Shown here piece after piece: positions 8,601 to 16,727 of a DNA stretch of 64,000 nucleotides (position 1 is its first letter; every line of letters starts with the position of its first letter). Source of the DNA: Maribacter sp. (GTDB taxonomy: Bacteria; Bacteroidota; Bacteroidia; Flavobacteriales; Flavobacteriaceae); contig JAHDDP010000015.1 in assembly GCA_020629285.1 (NCBI GenBank), positions 1 to 64,000 on the forward strand, in the 5' to 3' direction. The notes under the pieces were generated by a model. That model did no database searches, was not told the DNA's origin, and saw only the letters and a list, made by a program, of their open reading frames with translations. The translations under genes were made by a program, and so were the position numbers.

Positions 8601-9837
8601 TCTGTTATCAAATGCATTCAAATTCACCCCAGAAGGAGGCGAGATTACCGTAGTGATCGATGTTGAGAAAGAGGAGTCGTCAGAAAAAGATAACGTGGTC
8701 ATAAAAGTGAAAGATACCGGCTTGGGAATTTCTGATGTTAAAAAGAATATCATATTCGAAAAATATTATACCGAGAAAGAAAATGAGAAAGTAAACTCTA
8801 AAGGCGTAGGTATTGGTCTAGCCTTTACCAAAAGTTTGGTAGAGCTACATTTAGGTAGTATTTCTGTTGATAATAATGAGGGTGGTGGTTCTTGTTTCAC
8901 GGTTATTTTACCAACGGATAAGCAAGCATATGAAGATGCAGAAGATATTAGTTGTAAAGAAATAACGGACAATGATTATCTGCTACGATCCTCTGAGGCT
9001 GAGTCACTGGCAATAGACTTAAATGATGAACTAGAAGATTACAATTTATCTAAAGTTAGGTCTAAAAATCCGGTGTTACTTATCGTAGACGACAATCCAG
9101 ATATTATAAAGTTCATTAAACAGGTAATGGGTAAGACCTACACGGTTTTTGAAGCCAATAATGGTGAACGTGGTATGGAGATTGCCAAAAAAGTATTGCC
9201 GAATATTATTATTACCGATGTAGTAATGCCTGTAATGGGTGGTATTGAGTTTTGTGAAACAATAAAAACTACCAATATCACCAGCCACATTCCGGTAATT
9301 ATGTTAACCGCTAAAACTTCGCAAGAAAGTGAGATAAAAGGTTTGTCGCACGGTGCCGATGCCTATTTAAAGAAGCCGTTCAATGTTCAGGTTTTAGAGC
9401 TTAAGGTAGCCAACATACTTAAAGATAGGGAAGAACTTCGTAAACGATTTAAAAAAGAAATTACGCTACAACCTAAGGAGGTTACCGTAACATCTTTAGA
9501 TGAAAAGTTTTTACAGCAAGCGGTTGAGATGGTAGAAAAGCACATGATGAATACCGATTTTAATGTAGAGATGCTGGTGAAGGAAATGGGACATAGTCGA
9601 AGTAACCTATATTTAAAGTTCAAAGAACTTACCGGTCTGTCATCAAGTGAATTTATTAGAAATATTCGTTTAAAACGAGCCATTCAACTATTGGATAACA
9701 GCGACTATTCCGTAAAGGAAATTATGTTTAGAACAGGGTTCAATACGGCATCTTATTTTTCTAAATGTTTTAAAAAAGAATTTGGTGTAGTACCCAGCGA
9801 GTATATTAAAAAAACCAAGGTAGAACAAGAATCATAA
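5638..9837 (+). CDS. Hybrid two-component system regulator (HTCS) of the PUL
   Basis: About 1,399 residues from the ATG at 5638, chosen because it begins a clean signal peptide (ASVKLKRYVILIVCLCSLVVQAQ); a longer frame opens at 5560. Order: signal peptide; periplasmic two-component-regulator propeller with repeated DNLWIGT-like blades and GLSQSDV at the start; Y_Y_Y domain; one membrane helix (about 814-840); histidine kinase with NISHEFKTPL (His873) and ATPase motif NNLLSNAFKFTPEGGEI; receiver with phospho-acceptor Asp1194 (IITDVVMP); C-terminal AraC-type HTH. This is the classic one-protein sensor and activator that binds oligosaccharides in the periplasm and switches on its PUL. It sits 13 nt ahead of two sulfatase genes, so it is probably co-transcribed with its targets. 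Confidence 0.95.
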   Translation: MASVKLKRYVILIVCLCSLVVQAQENFYFDQIGTDDGLSQSDVNCIYQDTYGYMWFGTHDGLNRYDGYSFTVFKPDQKSTNINSNLIYAMTGDDKGNLWIGSTGDGLFYYNKEKETFKQFKFDKDDEYSISSDYVTKLYIDSKNRLWVATKEDVNMVDLSVSVDSVKFQKFKFVIEDIGGQQDGSVINSIYENSDGELLLGGHLGIYQLKLDAQGKSYFKLISDEIGFGTESVGVIAQDRYNKLIIGTGQGLFVQGNGEDAEFIKISDGKYTSLAFDDQNHIWAGTDNGLYYFDNSSSLKLPSLIKSFRYRPEDENGISKNVITSLYIDRTGILWVGTNGGGVNKFDPNRKSFKHVKRDLRKNSLSYDKIRAIFEDSNGTLWVGTEGGGLNRTDTGKEKYSTFTSNNKLRKVFALEEITYKGRKYLLEGGQTYPYLFRIDITNPQNSIAEEIGFEGLQRSVFSLLNDSHDNLWIGTYSGGLYRWIKDDNGEYLKQNFQENSNGRNSLSNNIIRNIYEDSKGNIWIATGDGLSQLTITEKYKEQPKFKVYKNENDNPSSLSHNYILSLFESRKGELWVGTFGGGLNKLIPGENGESATFKTYSISQGLPNNVIKAILEDEQGKLWISTNKGLSMFDTEKEVFKNFDVADGLQDSEFQELAAVKRKDGELIFGGINGFNAFYPREIYDNETSPETVVTKLSIFNEEIAVGEEVNGRVLLDKNISEVKDITLNYSENSFSFEFSSLHFSAPEKNQFAYKLEGFDTDWVYTGSDKRFATYTNIEPGNYTLQVKSSNNDGLWDTTPYRLNLTVKPPIYRTTVAYIIYSLLFLLLLAGLWRFTIISNSKKHQLELEYLEKEKNDELQTLKLDFFTNISHEFKTPLTLIKAPLEYLLSGKDDMEASGLKEQYQLMHKNTNYLLRLVNQLLDFRKINQGKMSLVVRHTDIVFFIKEVAEPFQLLAFNKSVKFNIVSSEEHYKTYFDHNALEKVINNLLSNAFKFTPEGGEITVVIDVEKEESSEKDNVVIKVKDTGLGISDVKKNIIFEKYYTEKENEKVNSKGVGIGLAFTKSLVELHLGSISVDNNEGGGSCFTVILPTDKQAYEDAEDISCKEITDNDYLLRSSEAESLAIDLNDELEDYNLSKVRSKNPVLLIVDDNPDIIKFIKQVMGKTYTVFEANNGERGMEIAKKVLPNIIITDVVMPVMGGIEFCETIKTTNITSHIPVIMLTAKTSQESEIKGLSHGADAYLKKPFNVQVLELKVANILKDREELRKRFKKEITLQPKEVTVTSLDEKFLQQAVEMVEKHMMNTDFNVEMLVKEMGHSRSNLYLKFKELTGLSSSEFIRNIRLKRAIQLLDNSDYSVKEIMFRTGFNTASYFSKCFKKEFGVVPSEYIKKTKVEQES

Positions 9838-9850
9838 GAACATATAGTCA

Positions 9851-11665
9851 ATGATCAAAACCATCAAAACATTTTTTTTCGTTTTATGTACAATTGTAAT
9901 AATTACCGCTTCATGTAAAGAAAGTGGTTCTGAAATAAGTTCAGATGCATTTCAAAAACCGAATGTAATTTTTATTATGACAGATGATCAGGGGTACGGT
10001 GATGTTGGTTTTCACGGTAACACTATTATTAAAACGCCCCATATCGATGCCTTAGCGGCAAGGTCTACCGAGCTTACCAATTTTCATGTGGGTACGACCT
10101 GTACACCATCTAGAGCCGGTTTGCTTACCGGTCGTAATAGTAATAGAAACAATACCTGGCATACCATTGGTGGCTGCTCTATATTGAACAAAGAAGAGCA
10201 AACCATCTCAGAAGTTTTTCAAGATAACGGCTATAATACGGTCATGTTCGGTAAATGGCATCTAGGCGATAATTATCCGTATAGACCACAAGATAGGGGC
10301 TTTAAAGATGCCTTATATCATGGCGGTGGTGGCATAGGGCAAACACCCGATTATTGGAACAACGATTATTTTGATGACACTTATTTTAGAAATGGGGTGC
10401 CCGAAAAGTTTGAAGGGTATTGTACAGATGTCTGGTTCAAGGAAACTGTAAAATATATTGAAGATCAGAAAGATACTCCCTTTTTTGCATATCTAGCTTT
10501 AAATGCACCTCATGGCCCTTTTAACGTTCCACAAGAATATTTAGAGATGTATGCAGATGCTGATCTAAATGAAAAACAAAAAAGATTTTATGGAATGATC
10601 AGCAATATAGATGACAATATAGGTAAGCTGATGGAATATTTGGAGTCTTCAGGGAAATTGGAAAATACGATTTTAATATTTACTACTGATAATGGTACGG
10701 CGGCAGGTATCGGCAAGAAAAATGGAACGGTTACGGGTTATAATGCGAATTTAAAAGGAACAAAGAGTAGTCCTTATGATGGCGGTCATAGAGTGCCGTT
10801 TTTAATCCATTGGCCAAAAGGAAATATAACAGCCGATAAGTTAAAACAGAGCAATGATTTAGTGTCTCATGTAGATATGTTGCCTACGTTAGCAAAACTC
10901 TGTGGCATGGACTTTACTCCAAAAAATGAGTTGGATGGTGCCGATGTTTCTAAAGTGTTTTATCTAAACAAAAAATTAGAGGACCGAATGTTGGTAGTAG
11001 ATACCCAGCGTTTACAATGGCCGGTAAAAGACAGAAATAGTTGCGTTATGCAAGGTCAGTGGCGCTTGGTTAATGGCAACGAGCTTTACAACATGGATAC
11101 CGATTTTGGTCAGGCAGAAGACTTGAGCTCCAAATTTCCAGAGCGAGTAAAGAATATGCAAGCGTTTTATGAAGATTGGTGGATAAGCACAGAAAAAGAT
11201 ATGCACTATGCTAGCATTCCTTTAAACACGCCAAACAACGAAAACGTGTTGCTTACCATTCACGATTTACATTCAGAGGATCCAATACCGTGGAATCAAA
11301 ATTTAATTCGCAAAGGAAAAATGAAGCCAAAAGGATATTATTTGGTGCATGTAGAAGAAGAAGGTTTGTACCAATTTAATTTAAGTAGATACCCAACGGA
11401 GTCAAATTTAAAGATTAACGATAATACGAATCCCATTCCATCAACATCCAATAAAGACGGTTTGTCAGCTGGCGTTGGAATAGAAATAGTCTCGGCAAGT
11501 ATTCGAATTGGAGATAATAAAAAGAAAATAGATACTGATGGAAATAGAACCTATGTGCAATTCCAGCAATACTTAAAGAAGGGATCATATAATCTCTCCG
11601 CAAGTTTTATCACTGAAGACAATGTACAATTTCCAGCATACTATCTATCCATCGTAAAAAAATAA
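9851..11665 (+). CDS. S1-family sulfatase lipoprotein with C-terminal extension
   Basis: 604 residues. A lipoprotein signal ends in TASCKES. The sulfatase domain starts at NVIFIMTDDQGYGDVG (metal-binding Asp pair), with the formylglycine site CTPSR at Cys84, GKWHLGDN, LNAPHGPF and TTDNGTAAG. After the catalytic domain (about residue 440) there is a 150-residue C-terminal segment, probably a beta-sandwich. It should remove sulfate esters from galactan oligosaccharides in the periplasm or at the membrane surface after Cys-to-formylglycine conversion. It is strikingly similar to the sulfatase at 38067-39854 (shared GYCTDVWF, YGMI.NID and GGHRVPF.I), so the two are paralogues. Subfamily and sulfate position cannot be fixed by eye. 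Confidence 0.93.
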   Translation: MIKTIKTFFFVLCTIVIITASCKESGSEISSDAFQKPNVIFIMTDDQGYGDVGFHGNTIIKTPHIDALAARSTELTNFHVGTTCTPSRAGLLTGRNSNRNNTWHTIGGCSILNKEEQTISEVFQDNGYNTVMFGKWHLGDNYPYRPQDRGFKDALYHGGGGIGQTPDYWNNDYFDDTYFRNGVPEKFEGYCTDVWFKETVKYIEDQKDTPFFAYLALNAPHGPFNVPQEYLEMYADADLNEKQKRFYGMISNIDDNIGKLMEYLESSGKLENTILIFTTDNGTAAGIGKKNGTVTGYNANLKGTKSSPYDGGHRVPFLIHWPKGNITADKLKQSNDLVSHVDMLPTLAKLCGMDFTPKNELDGADVSKVFYLNKKLEDRMLVVDTQRLQWPVKDRNSCVMQGQWRLVNGNELYNMDTDFGQAEDLSSKFPERVKNMQAFYEDWWISTEKDMHYASIPLNTPNNENVLLTIHDLHSEDPIPWNQNLIRKGKMKPKGYYLVHVEEEGLYQFNLSRYPTESNLKINDNTNPIPSTSNKDGLSAGVGIEIVSASIRIGDNKKKIDTDGNRTYVQFQQYLKKGSYNLSASFITEDNVQFPAYYLSIVKK

Positions 11666-11684
11666 AAGCTCAATACATATCAGA

Positions 11685-13364
11685 ATGAAAAAAGTCTTTA
11701 AAATTTTAACGTTCGCCTTGGTGTTTTCTTCTATCGCCTGTAACGAAAAATCGACAGATGGTAAAGAAGAAAAAAAACAGCCCAATATCATTTTCATTAT
11801 GGCAGATGACCATACTACTCAAGGTTTGGGCGTTTATGGTAGTAGGTTGGCATCTTTGAACCCTACTCCGACATTAGATAAGTTAGCAAATGAGGGTATG
11901 TTGATGGAGAATGTTTTTGTAAACAATTCTATTTGTGTTCCAAGTAGGGCAGCTATAATATCTGGGCAAAGAGCGCAAACAAGCGGAGTGTTAGATTTGG
12001 AAGGTGCGTTACCGCCAGCGAAACAATATTTGCCGAAGGAGATGAAAAGATTGGGCTACGAAACTGCAATTATCGGTAAGTGGCATTTACACGATGAACC
12101 TGCAGAATTTGACTATTACAAGGTGCTTCCGGTTCAAGGCAAATATTTTAATCCCGATTTTAGAGTGCGTGGAGAGCAAGAATGGCCAAACAATGTAGTG
12201 CAAACAGAAGGTCATTCTACTGATGTTATCACTGATAATACCATAGATTGGTTAGATAAGGGTAGGGACAAATCAAAGCCCTTCTTTTTAATGCATCATT
12301 ATAAAGCACCTCATGATGATTTTGAAAATGCTCCGCGTTATGATGATTATTTGTCAGATACCTTTATTCCAGAACCAGAGAGTTTATTTGATAATAAAAA
12401 CAATGGCTCGGTAGCTACTAGAGGTATGAACGATTCGCTTACGCGTATTATTGGTTCATCGGTTTCTAGACGAAATTTAATTCGTAATCAAGCCATGAAT
12501 ATTTATACCGATAGCTCTATTTACAAACAGTATAGAGATCAAAATACAATTGGGACAGATGAGCATAAAAAATGGCAGTTAACTCCTAAGGAAAAAGAGA
12601 TAACCTCAAAGGTGTATCAAGATTATTTAAAACGCTATTTGCGTTGTGTTAAAGGAGTAGATGATAATGTAAAAAGGCTGATTACATATTTGGAGGAAAA
12701 TGATTTGTTAGAGAACACGATTATTGTGTACACCGGTGATCAAGGTTTTATGTTAGGGGAACATGATTATATCGATAAAAGATGGATGTACGATGAATCT
12801 ATGCGTATGCCTTTCTTTATTCGTTATCCTGAGAAAATTAAAGCAGGTACACGTTCAGATGCTATGATTAATAATACGGATTTTGCTCCTACACTTATTG
12901 AACTAGCAGGTGGTAGCGCACCAGATTATATGCAAGGCAATAGTTTTAAATCAATTTTGGAAACAGGGGAGGAACCAGAAGACTGGCCGCAATCTACCTA
13001 TTATCGTTATTGGATGCATTTGGCGCACAGACATCAGAATCCGGCACATTTCGGTCTAAGAACCAAAGATTATAAGTTGATATTCTTTTACGGCAGGTAT
13101 TGGGTAGATACAGACGACTCCAACTCTGAATATAATAAAGCAAGCTGGGGTAATGATTTTACCAATAAAACACCAGTGGCTTGGGAGTTCTATGATTTAA
13201 AGAACGATCCCAAAGAAATGAACAATGCTTACAATGACCCTAAGTATAAAGAGGTAATAGCTAATTTAAAAGAAGAATTGGTGAAGGTGCGAGAAGAACT
13301 GAACGAAACCGATAAAAATTATCCGCACATACAAAAGGTCATAGACAAGCATTGGAATGATTAA
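11685..13364 (+). CDS. S1-family sulfatase lipoprotein
   Basis: 559 residues with lipoprotein signal ending SSIACNEKS. NIIFIMADDHTTQG gives the N-terminal metal ligands, CVPSR (Cys84) is the formylglycine site, then GKWHLHDE, HHYKAPHDDF and YTGDQGFMLGEHDYIDKRWMYDE. The overall pattern resembles the choline-sulfatase/iduronate-2-sulfatase-like branch. It lies 19 nt after the preceding sulfatase in the regulator-led transcript, and a clear terminator follows at 13397. The natural target is inferred to be a sulfated galactan oligosaccharide. No sulfatase-maturing enzyme is encoded in this window, so maturation must come from elsewhere. Confidence 0.93.
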   Translation: MKKVFKILTFALVFSSIACNEKSTDGKEEKKQPNIIFIMADDHTTQGLGVYGSRLASLNPTPTLDKLANEGMLMENVFVNNSICVPSRAAIISGQRAQTSGVLDLEGALPPAKQYLPKEMKRLGYETAIIGKWHLHDEPAEFDYYKVLPVQGKYFNPDFRVRGEQEWPNNVVQTEGHSTDVITDNTIDWLDKGRDKSKPFFLMHHYKAPHDDFENAPRYDDYLSDTFIPEPESLFDNKNNGSVATRGMNDSLTRIIGSSVSRRNLIRNQAMNIYTDSSIYKQYRDQNTIGTDEHKKWQLTPKEKEITSKVYQDYLKRYLRCVKGVDDNVKRLITYLEENDLLENTIIVYTGDQGFMLGEHDYIDKRWMYDESMRMPFFIRYPEKIKAGTRSDAMINNTDFAPTLIELAGGSAPDYMQGNSFKSILETGEEPEDWPQSTYYRYWMHLAHRHQNPAHFGLRTKDYKLIFFYGRYWVDTDDSNSEYNKASWGNDFTNKTPVAWEFYDLKNDPKEMNNAYNDPKYKEVIANLKEELVKVREELNETDKNYPHIQKVIDKHWND

Positions 13365-13396
13365 ATAAATATTTCATCATCTTAAAAATACATTGC

Positions 13397-13445
13397 ACTG
13401 GCTACTGAACCTTATAAAATGGTACAGTAGCTAGTTTTGTTTTTA
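13397..13445 (+). terminator. Rho-independent terminator after regulator-sulfatase operon
   Basis: CTGGCTACTG (13398-13407) pairs with CAGTAGCTAG (13425-13434), one G-U pair, with a further ACC/GGT step inside, followed by TTTTGTTTTT. It is 33 nt after the second sulfatase stop and ends the first PUL transcript. Confidence 0.75.
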
Positions 13446-13483
13446 GAGGTTTTGGGAAGAAAAAAATATAATAATTTCAACAG

Positions 13484-13501
13484 AGTTGAACTAGTTCAAC
13501 T
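13484..13501. promoter_or_regulatory. 18-bp perfect palindrome, candidate operator
   Basis: AGTTGAACTAGTTCAACT is a perfect palindrome with no loop, 54 nt upstream of the GlcG-like start codon and immediately followed by a T run. The lack of a loop and its position ahead of a gene favour a protein-binding operator over a terminator. No regulator is assigned. Confidence 0.5.
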
Positions 13502-13555
13502 TTTTTGTGCAATTGGTTTTTGATTTTTGTGAAGACTACTTATAAACACAAAACT

Positions 13556-14047
13556 ATGTTGACCGAACAAATCAAAAAATATGGAATTATGCTGTTCATC
13601 GCATTGATATCCATACAGTTAAATGCACAAAATCCGTTTGATATTAGTCACGACCAAGCTATGAAAGCCTTGGAAATAGCAAAGCAAAAAGCGGAGTCTA
13701 TGAATGTTTTGGTAAATATTGCTGTGGTAGATGCAGGTGCAAATCTTAAATCATTTGTTAGAATGGACGACTCTTTTTTAGGCAGTATAGATGTAGCAAT
13801 TAAGAAAGCCAAAACAGCACGTTATTTTGATATTGATACGGGCGAGTTGGGCGAATTAACACAGCCTGGCGGTATCATTTATAATATTGAGCATAGTAAT
13901 GGCGGACTTATGACTTTTCCGGGTGGGGTGCCCATAAAGAATAAGAACGGTAAGATAATTGGTGCCATTGGCGTTAGCGGCGGTACCATAGAAGAAGATA
14001 GAATTATTGCAAATGCTGGTGCAGCATCAATTTTAACCAAAAACTAG
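13556..14047 (+). CDS. Exported GlcG/HbpS-like protein
   Basis: 163 residues from the ATG at 13556, chosen because it starts a signal peptide ending in SIQLNAQ; upstream in-frame codons do not fit. The mature part is a single GlcG/HbpS (heme-degrading domain-like) fold: ALEIAKQKAESMNVLVNIAVVDAGANLKSF, then KKAKTARYF, and near the end GGVPIKNKNGKIIGAIGVSGGTIEEDRIIANAGA. The family binds small ligands, and a few members bind heme or cobalamin-like compounds; most have no proven function. Export to the periplasm is unusual for the intracellular GlcG group but common in HbpS-like proteins. It is the first gene of a three-gene unit with a propeller-Dabb protein (6 nt) and an SDR. Confidence 0.8.
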   Translation: MLTEQIKKYGIMLFIALISIQLNAQNPFDISHDQAMKALEIAKQKAESMNVLVNIAVVDAGANLKSFVRMDDSFLGSIDVAIKKAKTARYFDIDTGELGELTQPGGIIYNIEHSNGGLMTFPGGVPIKNKNGKIIGAIGVSGGTIEEDRIIANAGAASILTKN

Positions 14048-14053
14048 AACACA

Positions 14054-15583
14054 ATGAAAATTCATATGAAAGCCGCATTAGTCACGGTAATACTGTTAAT
14101 AAGTACGTTGACCAAAGCACAAGATGTAACGGATCCAATGTTATATCGAAAAGATTTTAAAGATATATCAGGGAAGAATACGGTTTCCATTACTAGCTAC
14201 GAAAAAAACGGAAAGCATTTTGTGTATGCCGGTGGCGTAGGTAATGTAGATGTTTTTCAAATTGATGCAGAAGGTATTTTAACTCCGGTAAGCAATCACG
14301 AATTGTACAAACAAAAAGGTCCGGCAAGAGGTATGGTGGCAGATCATATTAATGGTACCGATTTTCTTTTTATTGCCAACAAATATGGTAACGTAATAGA
14401 GACCTTTAAAATTCAGGACAACGGTTCACTAAAACAGGTTGCGTTGGTTGAAGATACATCAGAAACACATTTAGGTGTTGCTATTACTTTGCAGGTAGTT
14501 CATATGAAAAATGCATCGTACTTGTTCATAGGAGGTCTTGAAGAGACTCCGGGGTTGAGTAGTTTTAAAATTCACGACGATGGGGAGCTCACTCATGTAC
14601 AATCTATGAAAGATACCGATGAGTTGCATACAGATGGTATTATTGGTATGTTCATTCATGAGGTAAAGGGCAAAACATATTTATATACCAGTGGTTTTCA
14701 AGATAATGGTGTAAGTAGCTTTAGAATTAATGAGGATGGTACATTTAAAAATGTGAACAACATTGATGATAATACCACAGATCGCTATCTAACAGGCGCA
14801 TACCCTGTTACCGGAGCTACTATTGGTGATAACCATTATGTAGTGGTAGGGCATAGGCATCATAAGTATTACGAACAAAACGGATTCATCAAGAATACAG
14901 ATTTCTATTACCATGGTGATGGCGTAAGTGTATTTAAAGTGAATAGAAAAGGTGCGTTGGTTCCGCATTTTGTTTTAAAGGATGATGAAACTACCAAATT
15001 ACAAGGGCAGACCCGTATAGAAGTGGTTTCGGTGACCGAAGATTCTGCCATATTTGCCGTAGGTACTCGAGACGATGCAAGCATTCAGTTGTTAAGATTG
15101 GATGCTGAGGGACAATTGAGTGCGTTAAATTATTTGGAGACAGGCTTTCCTATTTATTACGGATTACGCGCATTGGAAATAGAAGGTAAAAATTTATTAG
15201 TGGCCGGTTCCATGAGTTTTGAATTGAACAAGGTGGCCAGTTATGAGATTGCGCCAAAAATAGAACGCGAAGGTAAAATGTTGCGACATATCGTAAACTT
15301 AAAATATACTGAAGATGCTACCGAAAAGCAGGTAGACGAGGCAGTACAGACTTTTTTGAATTTAAAGAATACCATACCGGAAATCGTGGATATAGAATGG
15401 GGAGAAAACGATAGCACCGAAGGTCATAGTGATGGATTTACGCATACTTTTGTCATTACTTTTAATGATGAACATGGCAGGGAAAAGTACTTGTTCCATA
15501 AAACACATCTAAATTTGGTCAAGAAAGTCGGACCAATCATTGGCGGTGTTTTGGTAACTGATTTCTGGACGGATAAAGAGTAA
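14054..15583 (+). CDS. Exported beta-propeller (lactonase-like) protein fused to a Dabb domain
   Basis: 509 residues with signal peptide ending STLTKAQ. Residues about 30-410 form repeated blades such as VSSFRINEDGTF and LSSFKIHDDGELTHV, with the pattern of seven-bladed lactonase/LVIVD-type propellers. From residue about 413 the sequence changes to MLRHIVNLKYTEDATEKQVDEA and ends HLNLVKKVGPIIGGVLVTDFW, a stress-responsive A/B barrel (Dabb, PF07876-like) domain. Dabb domains are usually separate cytoplasmic proteins, so the fusion to an exported propeller is unusual. Placement between a GlcG-like protein and an SDR suggests sugar-lactone or aldehyde chemistry, but no activity is shown by the sequence. 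Confidence 0.75.
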   Translation: MKIHMKAALVTVILLISTLTKAQDVTDPMLYRKDFKDISGKNTVSITSYEKNGKHFVYAGGVGNVDVFQIDAEGILTPVSNHELYKQKGPARGMVADHINGTDFLFIANKYGNVIETFKIQDNGSLKQVALVEDTSETHLGVAITLQVVHMKNASYLFIGGLEETPGLSSFKIHDDGELTHVQSMKDTDELHTDGIIGMFIHEVKGKTYLYTSGFQDNGVSSFRINEDGTFKNVNNIDDNTTDRYLTGAYPVTGATIGDNHYVVVGHRHHKYYEQNGFIKNTDFYYHGDGVSVFKVNRKGALVPHFVLKDDETTKLQGQTRIEVVSVTEDSAIFAVGTRDDASIQLLRLDAEGQLSALNYLETGFPIYYGLRALEIEGKNLLVAGSMSFELNKVASYEIAPKIEREGKMLRHIVNLKYTEDATEKQVDEAVQTFLNLKNTIPEIVDIEWGENDSTEGHSDGFTHTFVITFNDEHGREKYLFHKTHLNLVKKVGPIIGGVLVTDFWTDKE

Positions 15584-15608
15584 TAAAGAAACTGAACGAA
15601 AAAAGAAA

Positions 15609-16328
15609 ATGGAAAATTTAAGAGATAAAACAGCGCTAATAACCGGTGGTGGAAGAGGTTTGGGTAAAGCCACGGCTATTGCTTTGGCACAAGAAGGCGT
15701 TTCTATTGCTATAACAGGTAGAAATGAGGTAAACTTAAAGACAACCGTAGCGGAATTGCAAGAATTGGGTATAAAAGCTATGTACGCTGTCTTTGATGTT
15801 GGCAATTACGATTCTGTAAAAGAAGGGATTAAAAGTATTATAGATACCATGGGTCATATAGATATTTTGGTCAATAATGCTGGTATTGCAGGTGTAGGCT
15901 CATTTTTAGAAATGCCGGTCAAGGAATGGGAGCAAATGATACAGACCAATCTTATGGGCATGTATTATGTGACCAAAGAAGTGTTGCCGCAAATGGTAGA
16001 ACATAGTAGCGGTGATATTGTGAATATAGCTTCTACGGCGGGTCTTAATGGAAACCCTAATGTATCTGCTTATTCCGCATCTAAGTTTGCGGTTGTAGGT
16101 ATGTCAGAGTCCCTTATGAAAGAAGTGCGCAAACATAATATTAGGGTAATTACGATGACACCAAGTACTATAGAATCAGACATGACCATTGACCTTGGTT
16201 TTGCGAAAAAAGGCAGTCAAGAAAATACATTACAGCCCAGTGATTTTGCCGAGCTCATTGTATCGGGGTTAAAGTTACCTAGAAGGGCAATGCTCAAATC
16301 AGCGGCATTGTGGTCCACCAATCCTTAA
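15609..16328 (+). CDS. SDR oxidoreductase (3-oxoacyl-ACP reductase-like)
   Basis: 239 residues, cytoplasmic. TGGGRGLG (12-19), NNAG (89-92), Ser142, Tyr155 and Lys159 (YSASK) give a complete classical SDR active site. The sequence resembles the 3-ketoacyl-reductase/sepiapterin-type group that often acts on sugars or diketones in Bacteroidetes PULs. It is 25 nt after the propeller-Dabb gene and is followed by a bidirectional terminator. In a PUL it could reduce or oxidise a sugar-derived carbonyl; if the neighbouring operon handles L-fucose rather than L-galactose, an SDR such as this could act as the 2-keto-3-deoxy-L-fuconate dehydrogenase. That is inference. Confidence 0.85.
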   Translation: MENLRDKTALITGGGRGLGKATAIALAQEGVSIAITGRNEVNLKTTVAELQELGIKAMYAVFDVGNYDSVKEGIKSIIDTMGHIDILVNNAGIAGVGSFLEMPVKEWEQMIQTNLMGMYYVTKEVLPQMVEHSSGDIVNIASTAGLNGNPNVSAYSASKFAVVGMSESLMKEVRKHNIRVITMTPSTIESDMTIDLGFAKKGSQENTLQPSDFAELIVSGLKLPRRAMLKSAALWSTNP

Positions 16329-16333
16329 ATCAT

Positions 16334-16365
16334 AAAAAAAGCTACTCGTTAGAGTAGCTTTTTTT
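16334..16365. terminator. Bidirectional terminator between convergent operons
   Basis: GCTACTC (16341-16347), loop GTTA, GAGTAGC (16352-16358), flanked by seven A on the left and seven T on the right, so it can stop transcription from both sides. It lies exactly between the SDR stop (16328) and the mutarotase stop (16372). Confidence 0.88.
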
Positions 16366-16371
16366 AGTTGG

Positions 16372-16716
16372 TTATAATTGAAATATCTGTTCTAATGCAA
16401 TCCACTTTTCTCCTTTTTCAGCCCAAGGAAGTTCTTGCTGAAATTTCCACATTAGTTTTTCCCATTCTTGTACTTTAGGGTTTGTGGCATCCATATTAGC
16501 TTTTTTAATAGGGTCAAATGTCTCATCAACCTCCATAATCATGAACATTCTATTACCGGTCAGGTAAATCTGCATATCTATAATTCCGGCATCTTTAATA
16601 CTCTTGGTAATCTCTGGCCAGGCATTTCCCTTTGCATGGTAATCTTTATACTCAGCTATTAAATCGGGATTATCTTTTAAATCGCATGAAAAACAAAGTC
16701 TTTTTGAACTACTCAT
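16372..16716 (-). CDS. L-fucose/L-rhamnose mutarotase (RhaM-type)
   Basis: 114 residues, the normal length of the RhaM (PF05336) fold. Visible are the N-terminal LCFSCDLKD strand, a YKDYHAKGNAWPEI helix with the conserved His, and EWEKLMWKFQQELP near the C-terminus. The family interconverts alpha and beta anomers of L-rhamnose, L-fucose and related sugars. It is the last gene of a seven-gene operon, 11 nt after the FucP-like permease. Campylobacter jejuni has a related mutarotase (Cj0488) next to fucP, an SDR and a lactonase, so the arrangement supports a role on an L-sugar such as L-fucose or L-galactose, which differ only at C6. Confidence 0.85.
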   Translation of the reverse strand: MSSSKRLCFSCDLKDNPDLIAEYKDYHAKGNAWPEITKSIKDAGIIDMQIYLTGNRMFMIMEVDETFDPIKKANMDATNPKVQEWEKLMWKFQQELPWAEKGEKWIALEQIFQL

Positions 16717-16727
16717 AAATTAGCAAA

